From Ilumatobacteraceae bacterium (GTDB lineage Bacteria; Actinomycetota; Acidimicrobiia; Acidimicrobiales; Ilumatobacteraceae), in assembly GCA_025463305.1 (NCBI GenBank), contig JAOBWK010000102.1, positions 1-64,000 on the forward strand: a DNA stretch of 64,000 bases. Direction: 5' to 3'. Both the position numbers and the translations under genes were made by a program. The notes below the pieces were generated by a model. The model had not been told where the DNA came from and ran no database searches. It worked only from the letters and a program-made list of their open reading frames with translations. Below, piece after piece: positions 37,682 through 46,124 of this stretch. The number at the start of each line of letters is the position of its first letter. Position 1 is the stretch's first letter.

Positions 37682-38509
37682 ATGAACGATTCCATCGGTC
37701 TCTACCTGAACGACATCGGCAAGGTTGCCCTGCTCAACGCCGAAGAGGAGCGCGAGCTGTCCCGCGCCATCGAGGCCGGCCGCGAGGCCGCCGAGCGCAT
37801 CGCCAACGGCGAGAAGTCCGTCGCCCTGAAGGCCGCCGTCAACGGCGCCGCCAAGGCCAAGGACCGGTTCATCCGCTCCAACCTCCGCCTCGTGGTGAGC
37901 ATCGCCCGTCGGTATCCCCTGCCCCAGGGCATGGATCTCCTGGACCTCATCCAGGAGGGCAACCTCGGCCTCGAGCACGCCGTCGACAAGTTCGACTGGC
38001 GCCGTGGCTTCAAGTTCTCCACGTATGCCACGTTCTGGATCCGCCAGGCCATCGGCCGTGCGCTGGACCAGAAGGCCAGCCTCATCCGCATCCCCGGCGA
38101 TCGTTCCGCCAGCCTCCGCGCCGCGCTGCGCCAGGCCAGCGGCGACGGCGAGACGCTGGACCTCGGCAACGCCGAGCTGCACCGCCTCACCACCCCGGTG
38201 TCGCTCGACAAGACCATCGGCGACGACGGCGATGCCACCCTCGGCGATCTCATGGCCAACGGCGACGGCACCCCCGAGGACGCCGTCATGGCGATGGTCG
38301 ACAGCGACCTGCTCGACGAGCTGCTGGGCACGCTCGACAAGCGCGCTCGATACGCAGTCGAGGCCCGCTTCGGCCTGCTCGACGGCGAGCGCAAGAGCTT
38401 CCGCGAGGTCGGCGAGAACCTGGGCGTCACGGCCGAGGCCGCGCGCCGGCTCGTCAGCCGCGCCGTTGCCGGCCTCCGCGAGGACGCCGTTCGCATCCTC
38501 GCCGTCTGA
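37682..38509 (+). CDS. RNA polymerase sigma-70 factor, group 1/2 type without region 1.1
   Basis: This 275-aa sigma factor has all core regions: 1.2 (DSIGLYLNDIGKVALLNAEEE), 2.1-2.2 (FIRSNLRLVVSIARRY), 2.3-2.4 (LDLIQEGNLGLEHAVDKFDWRRGFKFSTYATFWIRQAIGRAL), 3 and 4 (LDKRARYAVEARFGLLDGE... AEAARRLVSRAVAGLRE). It lacks region 1.1 and is much shorter than a housekeeping sigma, so it is most like the group 2 (SigB/HrdA-type) factors, which read similar promoters under stress or in stationary phase. ATG 37682 was chosen from the family start; an in-frame start at 37469 exists but its extension is not sigma-like. Confidence 0.9.
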   Translation: MNDSIGLYLNDIGKVALLNAEEERELSRAIEAGREAAERIANGEKSVALKAAVNGAAKAKDRFIRSNLRLVVSIARRYPLPQGMDLLDLIQEGNLGLEHAVDKFDWRRGFKFSTYATFWIRQAIGRALDQKASLIRIPGDRSASLRAALRQASGDGETLDLGNAELHRLTTPVSLDKTIGDDGDATLGDLMANGDGTPEDAVMAMVDSDLLDELLGTLDKRARYAVEARFGLLDGERKSFREVGENLGVTAEAARRLVSRAVAGLREDAVRILAV

Positions 38510-38557
38510 GCGAACGCGGCCAGAAGAAATGCTGATGGCCGCGCCCAGTTCCACGGA

Positions 38558-38563
38558 TACCCT
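38558..38563 (+). promoter_or_regulatory. -10 element TACCCT before leader ORF
   Basis: TACCCT ends 7 bases before GTG 38571, placing the transcription start at or beside that GTG. Confidence 0.5.
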
Positions 38564-38570
38564 TTCGGCC

Positions 38571-38612
38571 GTGGATTCCTGCTGTGCATCGATCGATCCG
38601 AGCGTCCGATGA
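38571..38612 (+). CDS. Predicted 13-codon leader peptide (Cys-Cys) coupled to DAHP synthase
   Basis: The frame GTG 38571 to TGA 38612 reads MDSCCASIDPSVR. It begins where transcription should start (TACCCT 7 bases upstream) and its TGA overlaps the ATG of the DAHP synthase gene (ATGA), in a different frame. That arrangement gives translational coupling: ribosomes finishing the peptide could start the enzyme. Two adjacent Cys codons recall the Cys-rich leaderless leader ORFs described in mycobacteria, which sense cysteine supply. The peptide itself probably has no function. Its existence is inferred from position and overlap only. Confidence 0.5.
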   Translation: MDSCCASIDPSVR

Positions 38613-39964
38613 GCCGTTCCTGGACACCGTCGTCGTGGCAGAACTTCCCCGCCGCGCAGCAGCCCGACTGGCCCGACGTGGGCGCGCTCGAGGGCGCGCT
38701 CAAGCAGATCGCCAGCTATCCCCCGCTGGTGTTCGCCGGCGAGGCCCGCAACCTGCAGACATCGCTCGCCCACGTCGCCGCAGGCAACGCGTTCTTGCTG
38801 CAGGCCGGTGACTGCGCCGAGAGCTTCGAGGAGTTCTCGGCCGTCAACATCCGCGAGAAGCTGCGCGTCATCCTGCAGATGGCCGTCGTGCTCACCTACT
38901 CCCTCGGCGTGCCCGTGGTGAAGGTCGGGCGCATCGCCGGACAGTTCGCCAAGCCGCGCTCGTCACCCACCGAGAAGATCGGCGATCTCGAGCTGCCGAG
39001 CTTCCGCGGCCACATCGTCAACGGTGCCGCGCCGACGGCAGCCGCGCGCATCCCCGATCCCGAGCGGCTGGTGCAGGCCTACCACCAGAGCGCGTCGACG
39101 TTGAACCTCGTCCGCGCGTTCACCAAGGGTGGCTTCGCCGACCTGAACCGGGTGCATGCGTGGACCCAGGAGTTCGTGGCCAGCAGCCCCGAGGGCCAGA
39201 AGTACGAGCAGTTGGCTGCCGAGATCGAGCGCGCCCTGCGGTTCATGCACGCCTGCGGCATCGATGTCGAGTCGAACAGCAAGCTCCATGAGGTCGACGT
39301 CTACACCAGCCATGAGGCGCTGCTGCTCGGCTACGAGGAGTCGCTCACCCGGCAGGACTCGCTCACCGGCGGCTGGTACGACTGCTCGGCGCACATGCTC
39401 TGGATCGGCGAGCGCACCCGCGAGCTCGACGGCGCGCACGTCGAGTTCCTGCGCGGTGTCGGCAACCCGATCGGCTGCAAGATCGGCCCGAACGCCACGC
39501 CGGAGTTCGTGCTCGATCTGTGCGAGGCGCTGAACCCGGCGCAGATCCCCGGTCGGCTCACCCTGATCAGCCGGATGGGCGCCAACCAGGTCGAGGACAA
39601 GCTCCGCCCGCTGCTGCGCGCGGTGCGCGAGAGCGGCCATCCCGTGGTGTGGGCGTGCGATCCGATGCACGCCAACACCTACACCGCGCTCAGCGGCCGC
39701 AAGACCCGCGACTTCGACGACATCTGCGCCGAGATCGGCGGCTTCGTGCGGGCCCACAGCGCGGAGGGCACGTGGCCGGGAGGCATCCACATCGAGCTCA
39801 CCGGCGACGACGTCACCGAGTGCGTCGGTGGCACCGACAAGATCCTCGACTCCCAGCTCGACGATCGCTACCAGACGGTGTGCGATCCGCGGCTGAACGG
39901 GCGCCAGAGCCTCGACCTCGCGTTCCGCCTGGCCGACCTCATCCGCACCAACGGCCTCGCCTGA
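38609..39964 (+). CDS. aroG: Class II 3-deoxy-D-arabino-heptulosonate-7-phosphate synthase
   Basis: This 451-aa enzyme condenses phosphoenolpyruvate and erythrose 4-phosphate, the first step to aromatic amino acids. It is the plant/mycobacterial class II form: LLQAGDCAESFEEF, VVKVGRIAGQFAKPRS, SHEALLLGYEESLTR, CSAHMLWIGERTR, PIGCKIGP, WACDPMHANT and GIHIELTGDDVTECVGG (metal ligands Cys, His, Glu and Asp) are all intact. The ATG overlaps the stop of the predicted leader peptide. Control by that leader is likely, beside the allosteric control usual for this family. Confidence 0.95.
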   Translation: MSRSWTPSSWQNFPAAQQPDWPDVGALEGALKQIASYPPLVFAGEARNLQTSLAHVAAGNAFLLQAGDCAESFEEFSAVNIREKLRVILQMAVVLTYSLGVPVVKVGRIAGQFAKPRSSPTEKIGDLELPSFRGHIVNGAAPTAAARIPDPERLVQAYHQSASTLNLVRAFTKGGFADLNRVHAWTQEFVASSPEGQKYEQLAAEIERALRFMHACGIDVESNSKLHEVDVYTSHEALLLGYEESLTRQDSLTGGWYDCSAHMLWIGERTRELDGAHVEFLRGVGNPIGCKIGPNATPEFVLDLCEALNPAQIPGRLTLISRMGANQVEDKLRPLLRAVRESGHPVVWACDPMHANTYTALSGRKTRDFDDICAEIGGFVRAHSAEGTWPGGIHIELTGDDVTECVGGTDKILDSQLDDRYQTVCDPRLNGRQSLDLAFRLADLIRTNGLA

Positions 39965-39992
39965 TCCCGTCGCCATCGGTGAGCGAAGGCCC

Positions 39993-40829
39993 GTGAACCG
40001 CGCCCTCGACGCCGTCGCCACCTGGCCGGTGCCGCATGCCGCGGCGGCGGCGGTGCGCTTCGACGGCACCGTCGAGACGGTGGGCGATCCGACGCGCCGG
40101 TTCTACCTCGCGTCGCTCACCAAGCTGCTGACCACATGGGCGATCCTGGTCGCGGTCGAGGACGGCTCGGTGGCGCTGGCGACGCCGCTCGGCCAGCCCG
40201 GCTGCACCCTGCGTCACCTGCTCAGCCACGCCGGCGGCTATCCCTTCAGCGGCGACAGCCCGATGTCGGCCGTCGGCCAGCGGCGGGTCTACTCGAACTC
40301 CGGCATCGAGCTGGCGGCCGGCCACGTCGCCGAGGTGACCGGCATCGAGTTCGCGACGTACCTGCGCGAGGCGGTGTTCGAGCCACTGGGCATGCCCGAT
40401 TCGGTGCTGGACACGTCGCCGGCATATGGCGTGACCAGCACTGTCGCCGACATGGTGGCCTTCCTCGGCGAACTCGCGTCGCCGACGCTGCTCGATCCGT
40501 CGACGGTGCGCGAGGCCACCACGATCCAGTTCCCCGACCTCGCCGGACGAGTGCCGGGTGTCGGCGTGTTCCGGCCCTGCCCGTGGGGGCTCGGCTTCGA
40601 GATCCACGGCGACAAGCATCCGCACTGGATGGGCGCCACCAACAGCTCGGAGACGTTCGGCCACTTCGGCGCGGCCGGCACGATGCTGTGGGTCGATCCC
40701 GTCGCGCGCACCTCGATGGTGGCGCTCACCGATCGGCGCTACGACGAGTGGGCGGCCGAGGCGTTGCGCCTGTGGCCCGAGGTCAGCGACGGCGTGGTGG
40801 CCGAGGCGACCGGGGCTCGCTTGGGCTGA
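39993..40829 (+). CDS. Serine hydrolase, beta-lactamase/PBP4* family
   Basis: This 278-aa protein belongs to the class C beta-lactamase-like family (esterases, D-aminopeptidases). The nucleophile motif is SLTK (SxxK) in YLASLTKLLTTWAI, the second is YSN in RRVYSNSGIELAAGHV, and the third HxGxxG is in FGHFGAAGTMLWVD. No signal peptide is visible, so it is probably cytoplasmic, and esterase activity is more likely than drug resistance. It starts with GTG 29 bases after the DAHP synthase stop and may be co-transcribed. Confidence 0.88.
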   Translation: MNRALDAVATWPVPHAAAAAVRFDGTVETVGDPTRRFYLASLTKLLTTWAILVAVEDGSVALATPLGQPGCTLRHLLSHAGGYPFSGDSPMSAVGQRRVYSNSGIELAAGHVAEVTGIEFATYLREAVFEPLGMPDSVLDTSPAYGVTSTVADMVAFLGELASPTLLDPSTVREATTIQFPDLAGRVPGVGVFRPCPWGLGFEIHGDKHPHWMGATNSSETFGHFGAAGTMLWVDPVARTSMVALTDRRYDEWAAEALRLWPEVSDGVVAEATGARLG

Positions 40830-40843
40830 CGGTCAGCTACCGG

Positions 40844-42148
40844 TCAGCCGGCGACCGTCGTGGTGGTGGTGGCCGAGTCGGCGATGGCCGGCGACGTCGT
40901 CTGCAGCGGCGGAGCAGCTGTGGTGGTGGTGGTCGACGGGTCGGCGGCCGGTGTGGCCGTCACGGGCACGGTGGTGGCCGGGACCGTGGCCGGCGTCGTC
41001 GCCGGCGGGATGGTGACGGGCGAGGCGACGGAGGGCGGCACGGTGATGATGGTGGTCGTGCCCGCCGCGATGTCCTTCCACGGCGGGCGGCACGAGTACG
41101 GCGGCGTCCACGGGCCGCGCCCGCAGTACACCCACAGGTCGCTCGCCGCGTTGGCGCAGTTCTCCATCGACTGCGTCACCGAGTCGGCGGTCCAGCCGAG
41201 ACGGCCGAGCGAGCCGCCTGGCGCGAACATCCCGGCCAGTGCGTTGAGCTGGAAGGTGCAGTGCGAGTCGTCCTGCGTCGCGAGGTTGTAGTTCACGGCG
41301 GCGTAGTTGCAGCTGCCCTCGCGAGAGGCGATGTACACGGCCCACTGCTCGGTGGCGATGTCGGCCCCGTCCTTGGCGAACTGGAACGCGATCATGTTCG
41401 CATCGGCCAACGAGCAGGGTTTGTGGTTGCCGTAGTACGGGATGCCGCCGGGTGTGAGCTCCCAGTTGACCTCGTTCTGCACGCCGGCCGGCCACGGGCC
41501 GCTCGGCGCGGTGCCCGGTGTGCTGGGCAGGATCGTGGTGGTGCCGTCGGCGTTGCCCGACCAGATGCCCATCGCCGCCAGCGTGCGCGGGCCAGCCCAA
41601 CCGTCGACCTGCAACGGCGGGGTCTCGCGCTGGTACTGCTGCAGCGCGGCGACGGTGGCGAAGTCGGAGACACCGCTGTCGACGGACTGGTCGTACAGGC
41701 CGAGCTCGCGCAGGGTGTCCTGCAGGCAGATCACGCTCACGCCGGTGTCGCCCGGGCGGATCGTGGCATCGGCACGGCACGGGGTGACCGCGGGGGCGGA
41801 GGCCACCGCGCCGATGGTCTTGCCCGACCAGATGCCCAGCGCGGCGAGGGTCTGGGCACCAGCCCGGCCGTCGACGCGCAGCGGCGGATGACCGGCCTGG
41901 AACCAGCTGATCGCGTCGGCGGTGGTCTGATCGAACACGCCGGTGAGCGGCTGGGTGGACATGTGCATCATCCCGAGCGCGAACTGCAGGCAGATCACGC
42001 TCGGGCCGGCGTCACCGATCTTCAACTCGGCGTCCGCGACGCAGTTGCCCACCGCAGGCAGGCCGGCGGTGGCGGGCTGAGCCGCGACCGTGCCGAGGCA
42101 CAGCAGTGCCACGGCAACGGCAGCAGCGACCGCCCGCCCCCTGATCAC
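40844..42148 (-). CDS. Secreted protein with two peptidoglycan-binding domains and a lysozyme-like domain
   Basis: This 434-aa protein has a signal peptide (VAVALLCLGTVAAQPATA), then two repeated peptidoglycan-binding domains of PG_binding_1 type (GDAGPSVICLQFALG... DGRAGAQTLAALGIWSG; GDTGVSVICLQDTLRELG... DGWAGPRTLAAMGIWSG). A lysozyme-fold-like domain follows (FAKDGADIATEQWAVYIASREGSCNYAAVNYN with a candidate catalytic Glu in ASREG, then several Cys that probably form disulfides). It ends in a tail of Thr, Pro and Ala, about 80 residues. It is probably a cell-wall hydrolase. GTG 42148 is the start, 18 bases after the thiolase gene. Confidence 0.8.
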   Translation of the reverse strand: MIRGRAVAAAVAVALLCLGTVAAQPATAGLPAVGNCVADAELKIGDAGPSVICLQFALGMMHMSTQPLTGVFDQTTADAISWFQAGHPPLRVDGRAGAQTLAALGIWSGKTIGAVASAPAVTPCRADATIRPGDTGVSVICLQDTLRELGLYDQSVDSGVSDFATVAALQQYQRETPPLQVDGWAGPRTLAAMGIWSGNADGTTTILPSTPGTAPSGPWPAGVQNEVNWELTPGGIPYYGNHKPCSLADANMIAFQFAKDGADIATEQWAVYIASREGSCNYAAVNYNLATQDDSHCTFQLNALAGMFAPGGSLGRLGWTADSVTQSMENCANAASDLWVYCGRGPWTPPYSCRPPWKDIAAGTTTIITVPPSVASPVTIPPATTPATVPATTVPVTATPAADPSTTTTTAAPPLQTTSPAIADSATTTTTVAG

Positions 42149-42166
42149 TGCCGGTCGCTCACGGGG

Positions 42167-43369
42167 TCAGCTCAGCCGCTCCACGATCATCGCCATGCCC
42201 TGGCCGCCACCGACGCACATGGTCTCCAGGCCGAACGTCTTGTCGGCGTCCTGGAGGCCGTGGATGAGCGTCGTCATGATGCGTGCGCCCGTCATGCCGA
42301 ACGGGTGGCCGAGGGCGATGCCGCCGCCGTTGACGTTCAGCTTCTCCATCGGGATGTCGAGGTGCCGGGCGGAGGGGATGACCTGCGCGGCGAACGCCTC
42401 GTTGATCTCGACGAGGTCGATGTCGGCCATCGTCATCCCGGCCCGCTTGAGGGTCTGGCGCACGGCTTCGATCGGCCCGAGGCCCATGATCTCCGGGTTG
42501 AGGCCGGACACGCCCGAGGCGACGATGCGCGCCAGCGGGGTGAGGCCGAGCTGCTTGGCCTTCTCGGCGCTCATCACGAGCACCGCTGCCGCGCCGTCGT
42601 TGAGCGGGCAGGCGTTGCCGGCCGTGACCTGGCCGTCGGGACGGAACGCCGGCTTCAGCGCGGCGAGGCCCTCGAGCGTGGTGCCCTCGCGAGGGCAGTC
42701 GTCCTTCGACACGACGGTGCCGTCGGGCAGGGTGATCGGCGTGATCTCCTCCTCGAAGAACCCGCGGGCGACGCTGGCGCTGGCGAGGTCCTGCGAGCGC
42801 TTCGCGAACGCGTCCATGTCCTCGCGGCTGACGTTCTCGTACTGGACCACGTTCTCGGCGGTCTGACCCATCGCGATGTACGCGTCGGGCAGGCCCGGCT
42901 GCGGCGACCAGACGGGTGCCCCGCCGACCGAGCGCTCCTTGGTGTGCTCACCAGCGGGCTCGAAGAGGGAGTTGCGACAGGTGTCGGCGACGCCGTTCAT
43001 GTACCGGCTGACGCTCTCGACGCCGGCGGCGATGAAGCAGTCGCCCTCGCCGGCCATGATGGCATGGGCGGCCATGCGGATGGTCTGCAGGCTGGATGAG
43101 CAGTAGCGGTTGACGACGACACCGGGGACGTCGTCGAGACCGGCGAGGATCGCGACCATCCGGCCGAGGTTGAACCCGGCCTCACCGGCGGGCTGGCCCA
43201 CACCGATGATCAGATCCTCGATGTCGCCGGCCTGCACCGACGGCACCTTGGCGAGCAGCGCCTTGATGATCTGGGCGGACATGTCGTCGGGCCGGATCGT
43301 GGTGAGCGTGCCCTTGTTGGCGCGGCCGATCGGGCTGCGGGCAGTGGCAACGATGACGGCTTCAGACAT
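42167..43369 (-). CDS. Acetyl-CoA C-acyltransferase (thiolase)
   Basis: This 400-aa thiolase carries the acyl-accepting Cys in VVVNRYCSSSLQTIRMAA, the INEAFAAQVI motif, GIALGHPFGMTGARI and the C-terminal catalytic Cys in ETMCVGGGQGMAMIV. It cleaves 3-ketoacyl-CoA or condenses acetyl-CoA; as no beta-oxidation partner is next to it, direction and chain length are open. The mRNA has a leader: TAGGAT (43399-43404) is about 30 bases before the ATG, and AGGGGGT stands as ribosome site. Confidence 0.93.
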   Translation of the reverse strand: MSEAVIVATARSPIGRANKGTLTTIRPDDMSAQIIKALLAKVPSVQAGDIEDLIIGVGQPAGEAGFNLGRMVAILAGLDDVPGVVVNRYCSSSLQTIRMAAHAIMAGEGDCFIAAGVESVSRYMNGVADTCRNSLFEPAGEHTKERSVGGAPVWSPQPGLPDAYIAMGQTAENVVQYENVSREDMDAFAKRSQDLASASVARGFFEEEITPITLPDGTVVSKDDCPREGTTLEGLAALKPAFRPDGQVTAGNACPLNDGAAAVLVMSAEKAKQLGLTPLARIVASGVSGLNPEIMGLGPIEAVRQTLKRAGMTMADIDLVEINEAFAAQVIPSARHLDIPMEKLNVNGGGIALGHPFGMTGARIMTTLIHGLQDADKTFGLETMCVGGGQGMAMIVERLS

Positions 43370-43457
43370 GGGACCCCCTGGTTGTTCGAACGGGTCAGAT
43401 CCTACCGATCGGTACCTGCGACGTGCGCTTTGACCGCGGTGTGCCCATCGGCACGCG

Positions 43458-44186
43458 TCAGCGGGTTTCAACCACCAGGAATGCCTCGGCCGATCGTCCG
43501 GCGTCCAGGCCGAACCGCTCGGCGGTGGCCGCCAGCCATGTCCGCACCATGTCGCCGATCCGGCTGGGGTCCTGGTGTTGGGTCTCGTGCGCCATCAGGG
43601 CGCGGATCTTGCGGTCCACGTTGTCGGTGACGTCCTCGACGTGCATGGTCGGACCCGGGTCGCCGGCGGGAGCCATCACCCAGACCTCGGGCACGGTCCA
43701 CGCCTCGAGCCCCTCCTCGAGCAGCCCGGGATAGGCGAACGGGTTGCGCGCGTCCGGGTACACGGCGGCGATGGCCGCCTGTCCGGTGGCGACGTGGTCG
43801 GGATGGCTGCCGTAGATGCGGGCCAGGTCGAGGTGCGGCGACTGGGTGATGACCAGTTGCGGGCGAACCTGGCGGATCACCCGCGACAGCGCTTCGCGCA
43901 GGACGAGGTCGTACTGCACGCGACCGTCGCCGAAGGCGAGGAAGACGAGCGACTCGACGCCGACCTCCTTGGCGGCCCGGGTCTGCTCGGCCCGGCGCAT
44001 CGTCGCCATCTGCGGGCGCGGGATGGTCTGGTCGAAGCCGCCGGCGTCGCCGTCGGTGACGAGGCAGTAGGTCACCTCGACGCCGCGGTCGGTGAGGTTC
44101 GCCACCGTGCCGGCGGCCGCGAAGTCGACGTCGTCGGGGTGCGCGGTGATGACCAGCGCACGTTGCACGTCCTGTGGTTCGAGCAT
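43458..44186 (-). CDS. PIG-L family deacetylase
   Basis: This 242-aa zinc enzyme is of the LmbE/PIG-L family that removes acetyl groups from N-acetylglucosamine derivatives. The zinc motif AHPDDVDFAAAGTV and the later GSHPDHVATGQAAI (His ligand) are intact. In actinobacteria members include MshB and Mca of mycothiol metabolism; the sequence alone does not show which substrate applies. TACGCT (44194-44199) lies 7 bases from the ATG at 44186. It is divergent from the P450 gene. Confidence 0.88.
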   Translation of the reverse strand: MLEPQDVQRALVITAHPDDVDFAAAGTVANLTDRGVEVTYCLVTDGDAGGFDQTIPRPQMATMRRAEQTRAAKEVGVESLVFLAFGDGRVQYDLVLREALSRVIRQVRPQLVITQSPHLDLARIYGSHPDHVATGQAAIAAVYPDARNPFAYPGLLEEGLEAWTVPEVWVMAPAGDPGPTMHVEDVTDNVDRKIRALMAHETQHQDPSRIGDMVRTWLAATAERFGLDAGRSAEAFLVVETR

Positions 44187-44193
44187 GCCGGCC

Positions 44194-44199
44194 AGCGTA
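44194..44199 (-). promoter_or_regulatory. -10 element TACGCT, leaderless
   Basis: On the minus strand TACGCT ends 7 bases before the ATG at 44186, with no ribosome binding site. Confidence 0.5.
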
Positions 44200-44246
44200 T
44201 GGGCGCCGACGCGATCGAGCGTGTCGATGGCCGCTGCCGGCACCAC

Positions 44247-44252
44247 TAACGT
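44247..44252 (+). promoter_or_regulatory. -10 element TAACGT, leaderless
   Basis: TAACGT ends 6 bases before the ATG of the P450 gene at 44259; no ribosome binding site is present. Confidence 0.55.
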
Positions 44253-44258
44253 TCGGCC

Positions 44259-45515
44259 ATGCAGCTCCCATCTGTCCCGCTCGGCTCCTTCGACCTGTCC
44301 GACTTCGAGTTCTGGCAGCAGCCCCGCGAGTACCGCGAGGGCGCGTTCAAGACGCTTCGTGACACGCCCGGGTTGCAGTTCTTCGAGGAGCGCGACTTCG
44401 CCGACTCGCCGTTCCCCGTCGGCCCCGGCTACTACGCGCTGACGCGCCACGAGGACGTGTGGGCGGCGAGCCGCAACGCGCAGCTGTTCTGCAGCGGCAA
44501 GGGCAGCAACATCGGCGACCTGCCCCAGGAGATGAACGAGTTCTTCGGCTCGATGATCAACATGGACGATCCCAAGCACTTCCGCCTCCGCACCATCGTG
44601 TCCAAGGGCTTCACCCCGAAGGAGGTCGCCCGGGTCAACGACTACGTGCAGGTCAAGGCCAAGAGCATCGTCGACGGGCTGCTCGAGCGCTTCCCCGACG
44701 GCGAGTGCGACTTCGTCGCCGAGGTGGCCGCTCCCCTGCCGTTGCAGATCATCTGCGAGATGATGGGCATCCCCGACAAAGACACGCTGCAGATCTTCAA
44801 CTGGACCAACGTGATCCTCGGTGCCGGCGATCCCGAGTACGGGGGCAGCCTGGAGGCGCTGATGGGCGCCGCGCTGTCGATGTTCTCCTACGCCCAGGCA
44901 CTCGGCGAGGACCGCGTCGTTCATCCCCGCGAGGACATGACGAGCGCGATGATGAACGCCGTCGTCGACGGCGAGCGCCTCACCGCGCAGGAGTTCGGCA
45001 GCTTCTTCATCCTCCTGGTCGTCGCCGGCAACGAGACCACCCGCAACGCGATCAGCCACGGCATGCGCGCCCTGACCATGTTCCCCGATCAGCGCACGCT
45101 GTGGTTCGACGACTTCGAGGCGAACACCAAGACCGCCGTCGAGGAGATCGTGCGCTACGCCACGCCGGTCATCCACTTCCGCCGCACGGCCACCCAGGAC
45201 ACGGAGCTGTCCGGTGTGCCGATCAAGGAGGGCGACAAGGTGGTGCTCTGGTACAACTCGGCCAACCGCGACGAGCGGGTGTTCACCAACCCGTTCGACT
45301 TCGACGTCCTGCGCAGCACGCAGCCACCGCAGACCGGGTTCGGCGCCGGCGGCCCGCACTTCTGCCTCGGCGCGAACCTCGCCCGGCGTGAGATCAGCGT
45401 GATGTTCGACGAGATCCGCACCCGTCTGCCGAACCTGCGCATCACCGGCGAGCCGGAGTACCTGCAGAGCTTCTTCATCAACGGCATCAAGCGATTGCCG
45501 TGCAGTTGGACCTGA
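44259..45515 (+). CDS. Cytochrome P450
   Basis: This 418-aa soluble P450 has the I-helix AGNETTRNAISHG, the ExxR motif EEIVRYATPVIHFRRTA and the haem-binding loop FGAGGPHFCLGANLARREI. The N-terminal part (LGSFDLSDFEFW) and the pattern INMDDPKHFRLRTIVSKGFTP resemble actinobacterial sterol- or terpene-oxidising P450s such as the CYP125/CYP142 groups. No ferredoxin or reductase gene is nearby, so its electron donors come from elsewhere. The 3' end faces the thymidine kinase gene. Confidence 0.92.
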   Translation: MQLPSVPLGSFDLSDFEFWQQPREYREGAFKTLRDTPGLQFFEERDFADSPFPVGPGYYALTRHEDVWAASRNAQLFCSGKGSNIGDLPQEMNEFFGSMINMDDPKHFRLRTIVSKGFTPKEVARVNDYVQVKAKSIVDGLLERFPDGECDFVAEVAAPLPLQIICEMMGIPDKDTLQIFNWTNVILGAGDPEYGGSLEALMGAALSMFSYAQALGEDRVVHPREDMTSAMMNAVVDGERLTAQEFGSFFILLVVAGNETTRNAISHGMRALTMFPDQRTLWFDDFEANTKTAVEEIVRYATPVIHFRRTATQDTELSGVPIKEGDKVVLWYNSANRDERVFTNPFDFDVLRSTQPPQTGFGAGGPHFCLGANLARREISVMFDEIRTRLPNLRITGEPEYLQSFFINGIKRLPCSWT

Positions 45516-45519
45516 ACCG

Positions 45520-46119
45520 CTAGGACAACTGACCCGTCGCGTAGTGGCGGCGGCACAGCAGCTCGTAGCGGACGGTGTCGCCGAACAGGGGCTGCTCGGG
45601 CTCGTCCTCGGTGTCGCCGACCACGACGGTCTCGCCCTCGTAGACCACCCGGCCGTTCACCAAGCGGGCGTTGTGGGTGGCCCGCTGTCCGCACCAGCAC
45701 CGTGCCTCGACCTGCAGTGCGACGCGCTCGTCGGCGATCTCCAGCAAGCGCTTGGTGCCGTCGAACAGCAGGCCGCGGAAGTCGGTGATCAACCCGAACG
45801 CGTAGACGTCGACGCCGAGCTCGTCGACGACCCGGGCGAGCTGATCGCACTGCTCGACACTGTAGAACTGCGCTTCATCGCCGACGATGAACGACAGCGG
45901 CGCATAGTTCACTGCCAGGTCGAACAGATCGAGGTCGGCCGCGACCTCGACCGCTGGGGCGGACACGCCGAGCCGGCTGGTGATCTGCGAACCGTCGCGA
46001 TCGAGCTTGGTCAGCAGCAATCCGCTGAGGTTGCGCGACGACAGGTTGTGGTGGATCTGGAGCGCGAGTGTGCTCTTCCCCGACCCCATCGTGCCGAAGC
46101 TGAAGCGGAGGACCGCCAT
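45520..46119 (-). CDS. tdk: Thymidine kinase
   Basis: This 199-aa type II thymidine kinase phosphorylates thymidine for the salvage of dTTP. The P-loop is FGTMGSGKSTLALQ (residues 8-21), FIVGDEAQF supplies the metal-binding Asp and catalytic Glu, YAFGLITDFRGLLFDGTKRLLEIAD is the lasso-side motif, and ARCWCGQRATHNAR with CRRHY carries the zinc cysteines. It follows pepF by 5 bases on the same strand and is probably co-transcribed. Confidence 0.92.
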   Translation of the reverse strand: MAVLRFSFGTMGSGKSTLALQIHHNLSSRNLSGLLLTKLDRDGSQITSRLGVSAPAVEVAADLDLFDLAVNYAPLSFIVGDEAQFYSVEQCDQLARVVDELGVDVYAFGLITDFRGLLFDGTKRLLEIADERVALQVEARCWCGQRATHNARLVNGRVVYEGETVVVGDTEDEPEQPLFGDTVRYELLCRRHYATGQLS

Positions 46120-46124
46120 GCGGG

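Noticed and set aside
40828..40859. GACGGTC/GACCGTC inverted repeat between convergent genes
   Set aside because: A 7-bp stem with an 18-base loop is too weak to call a terminator with confidence.
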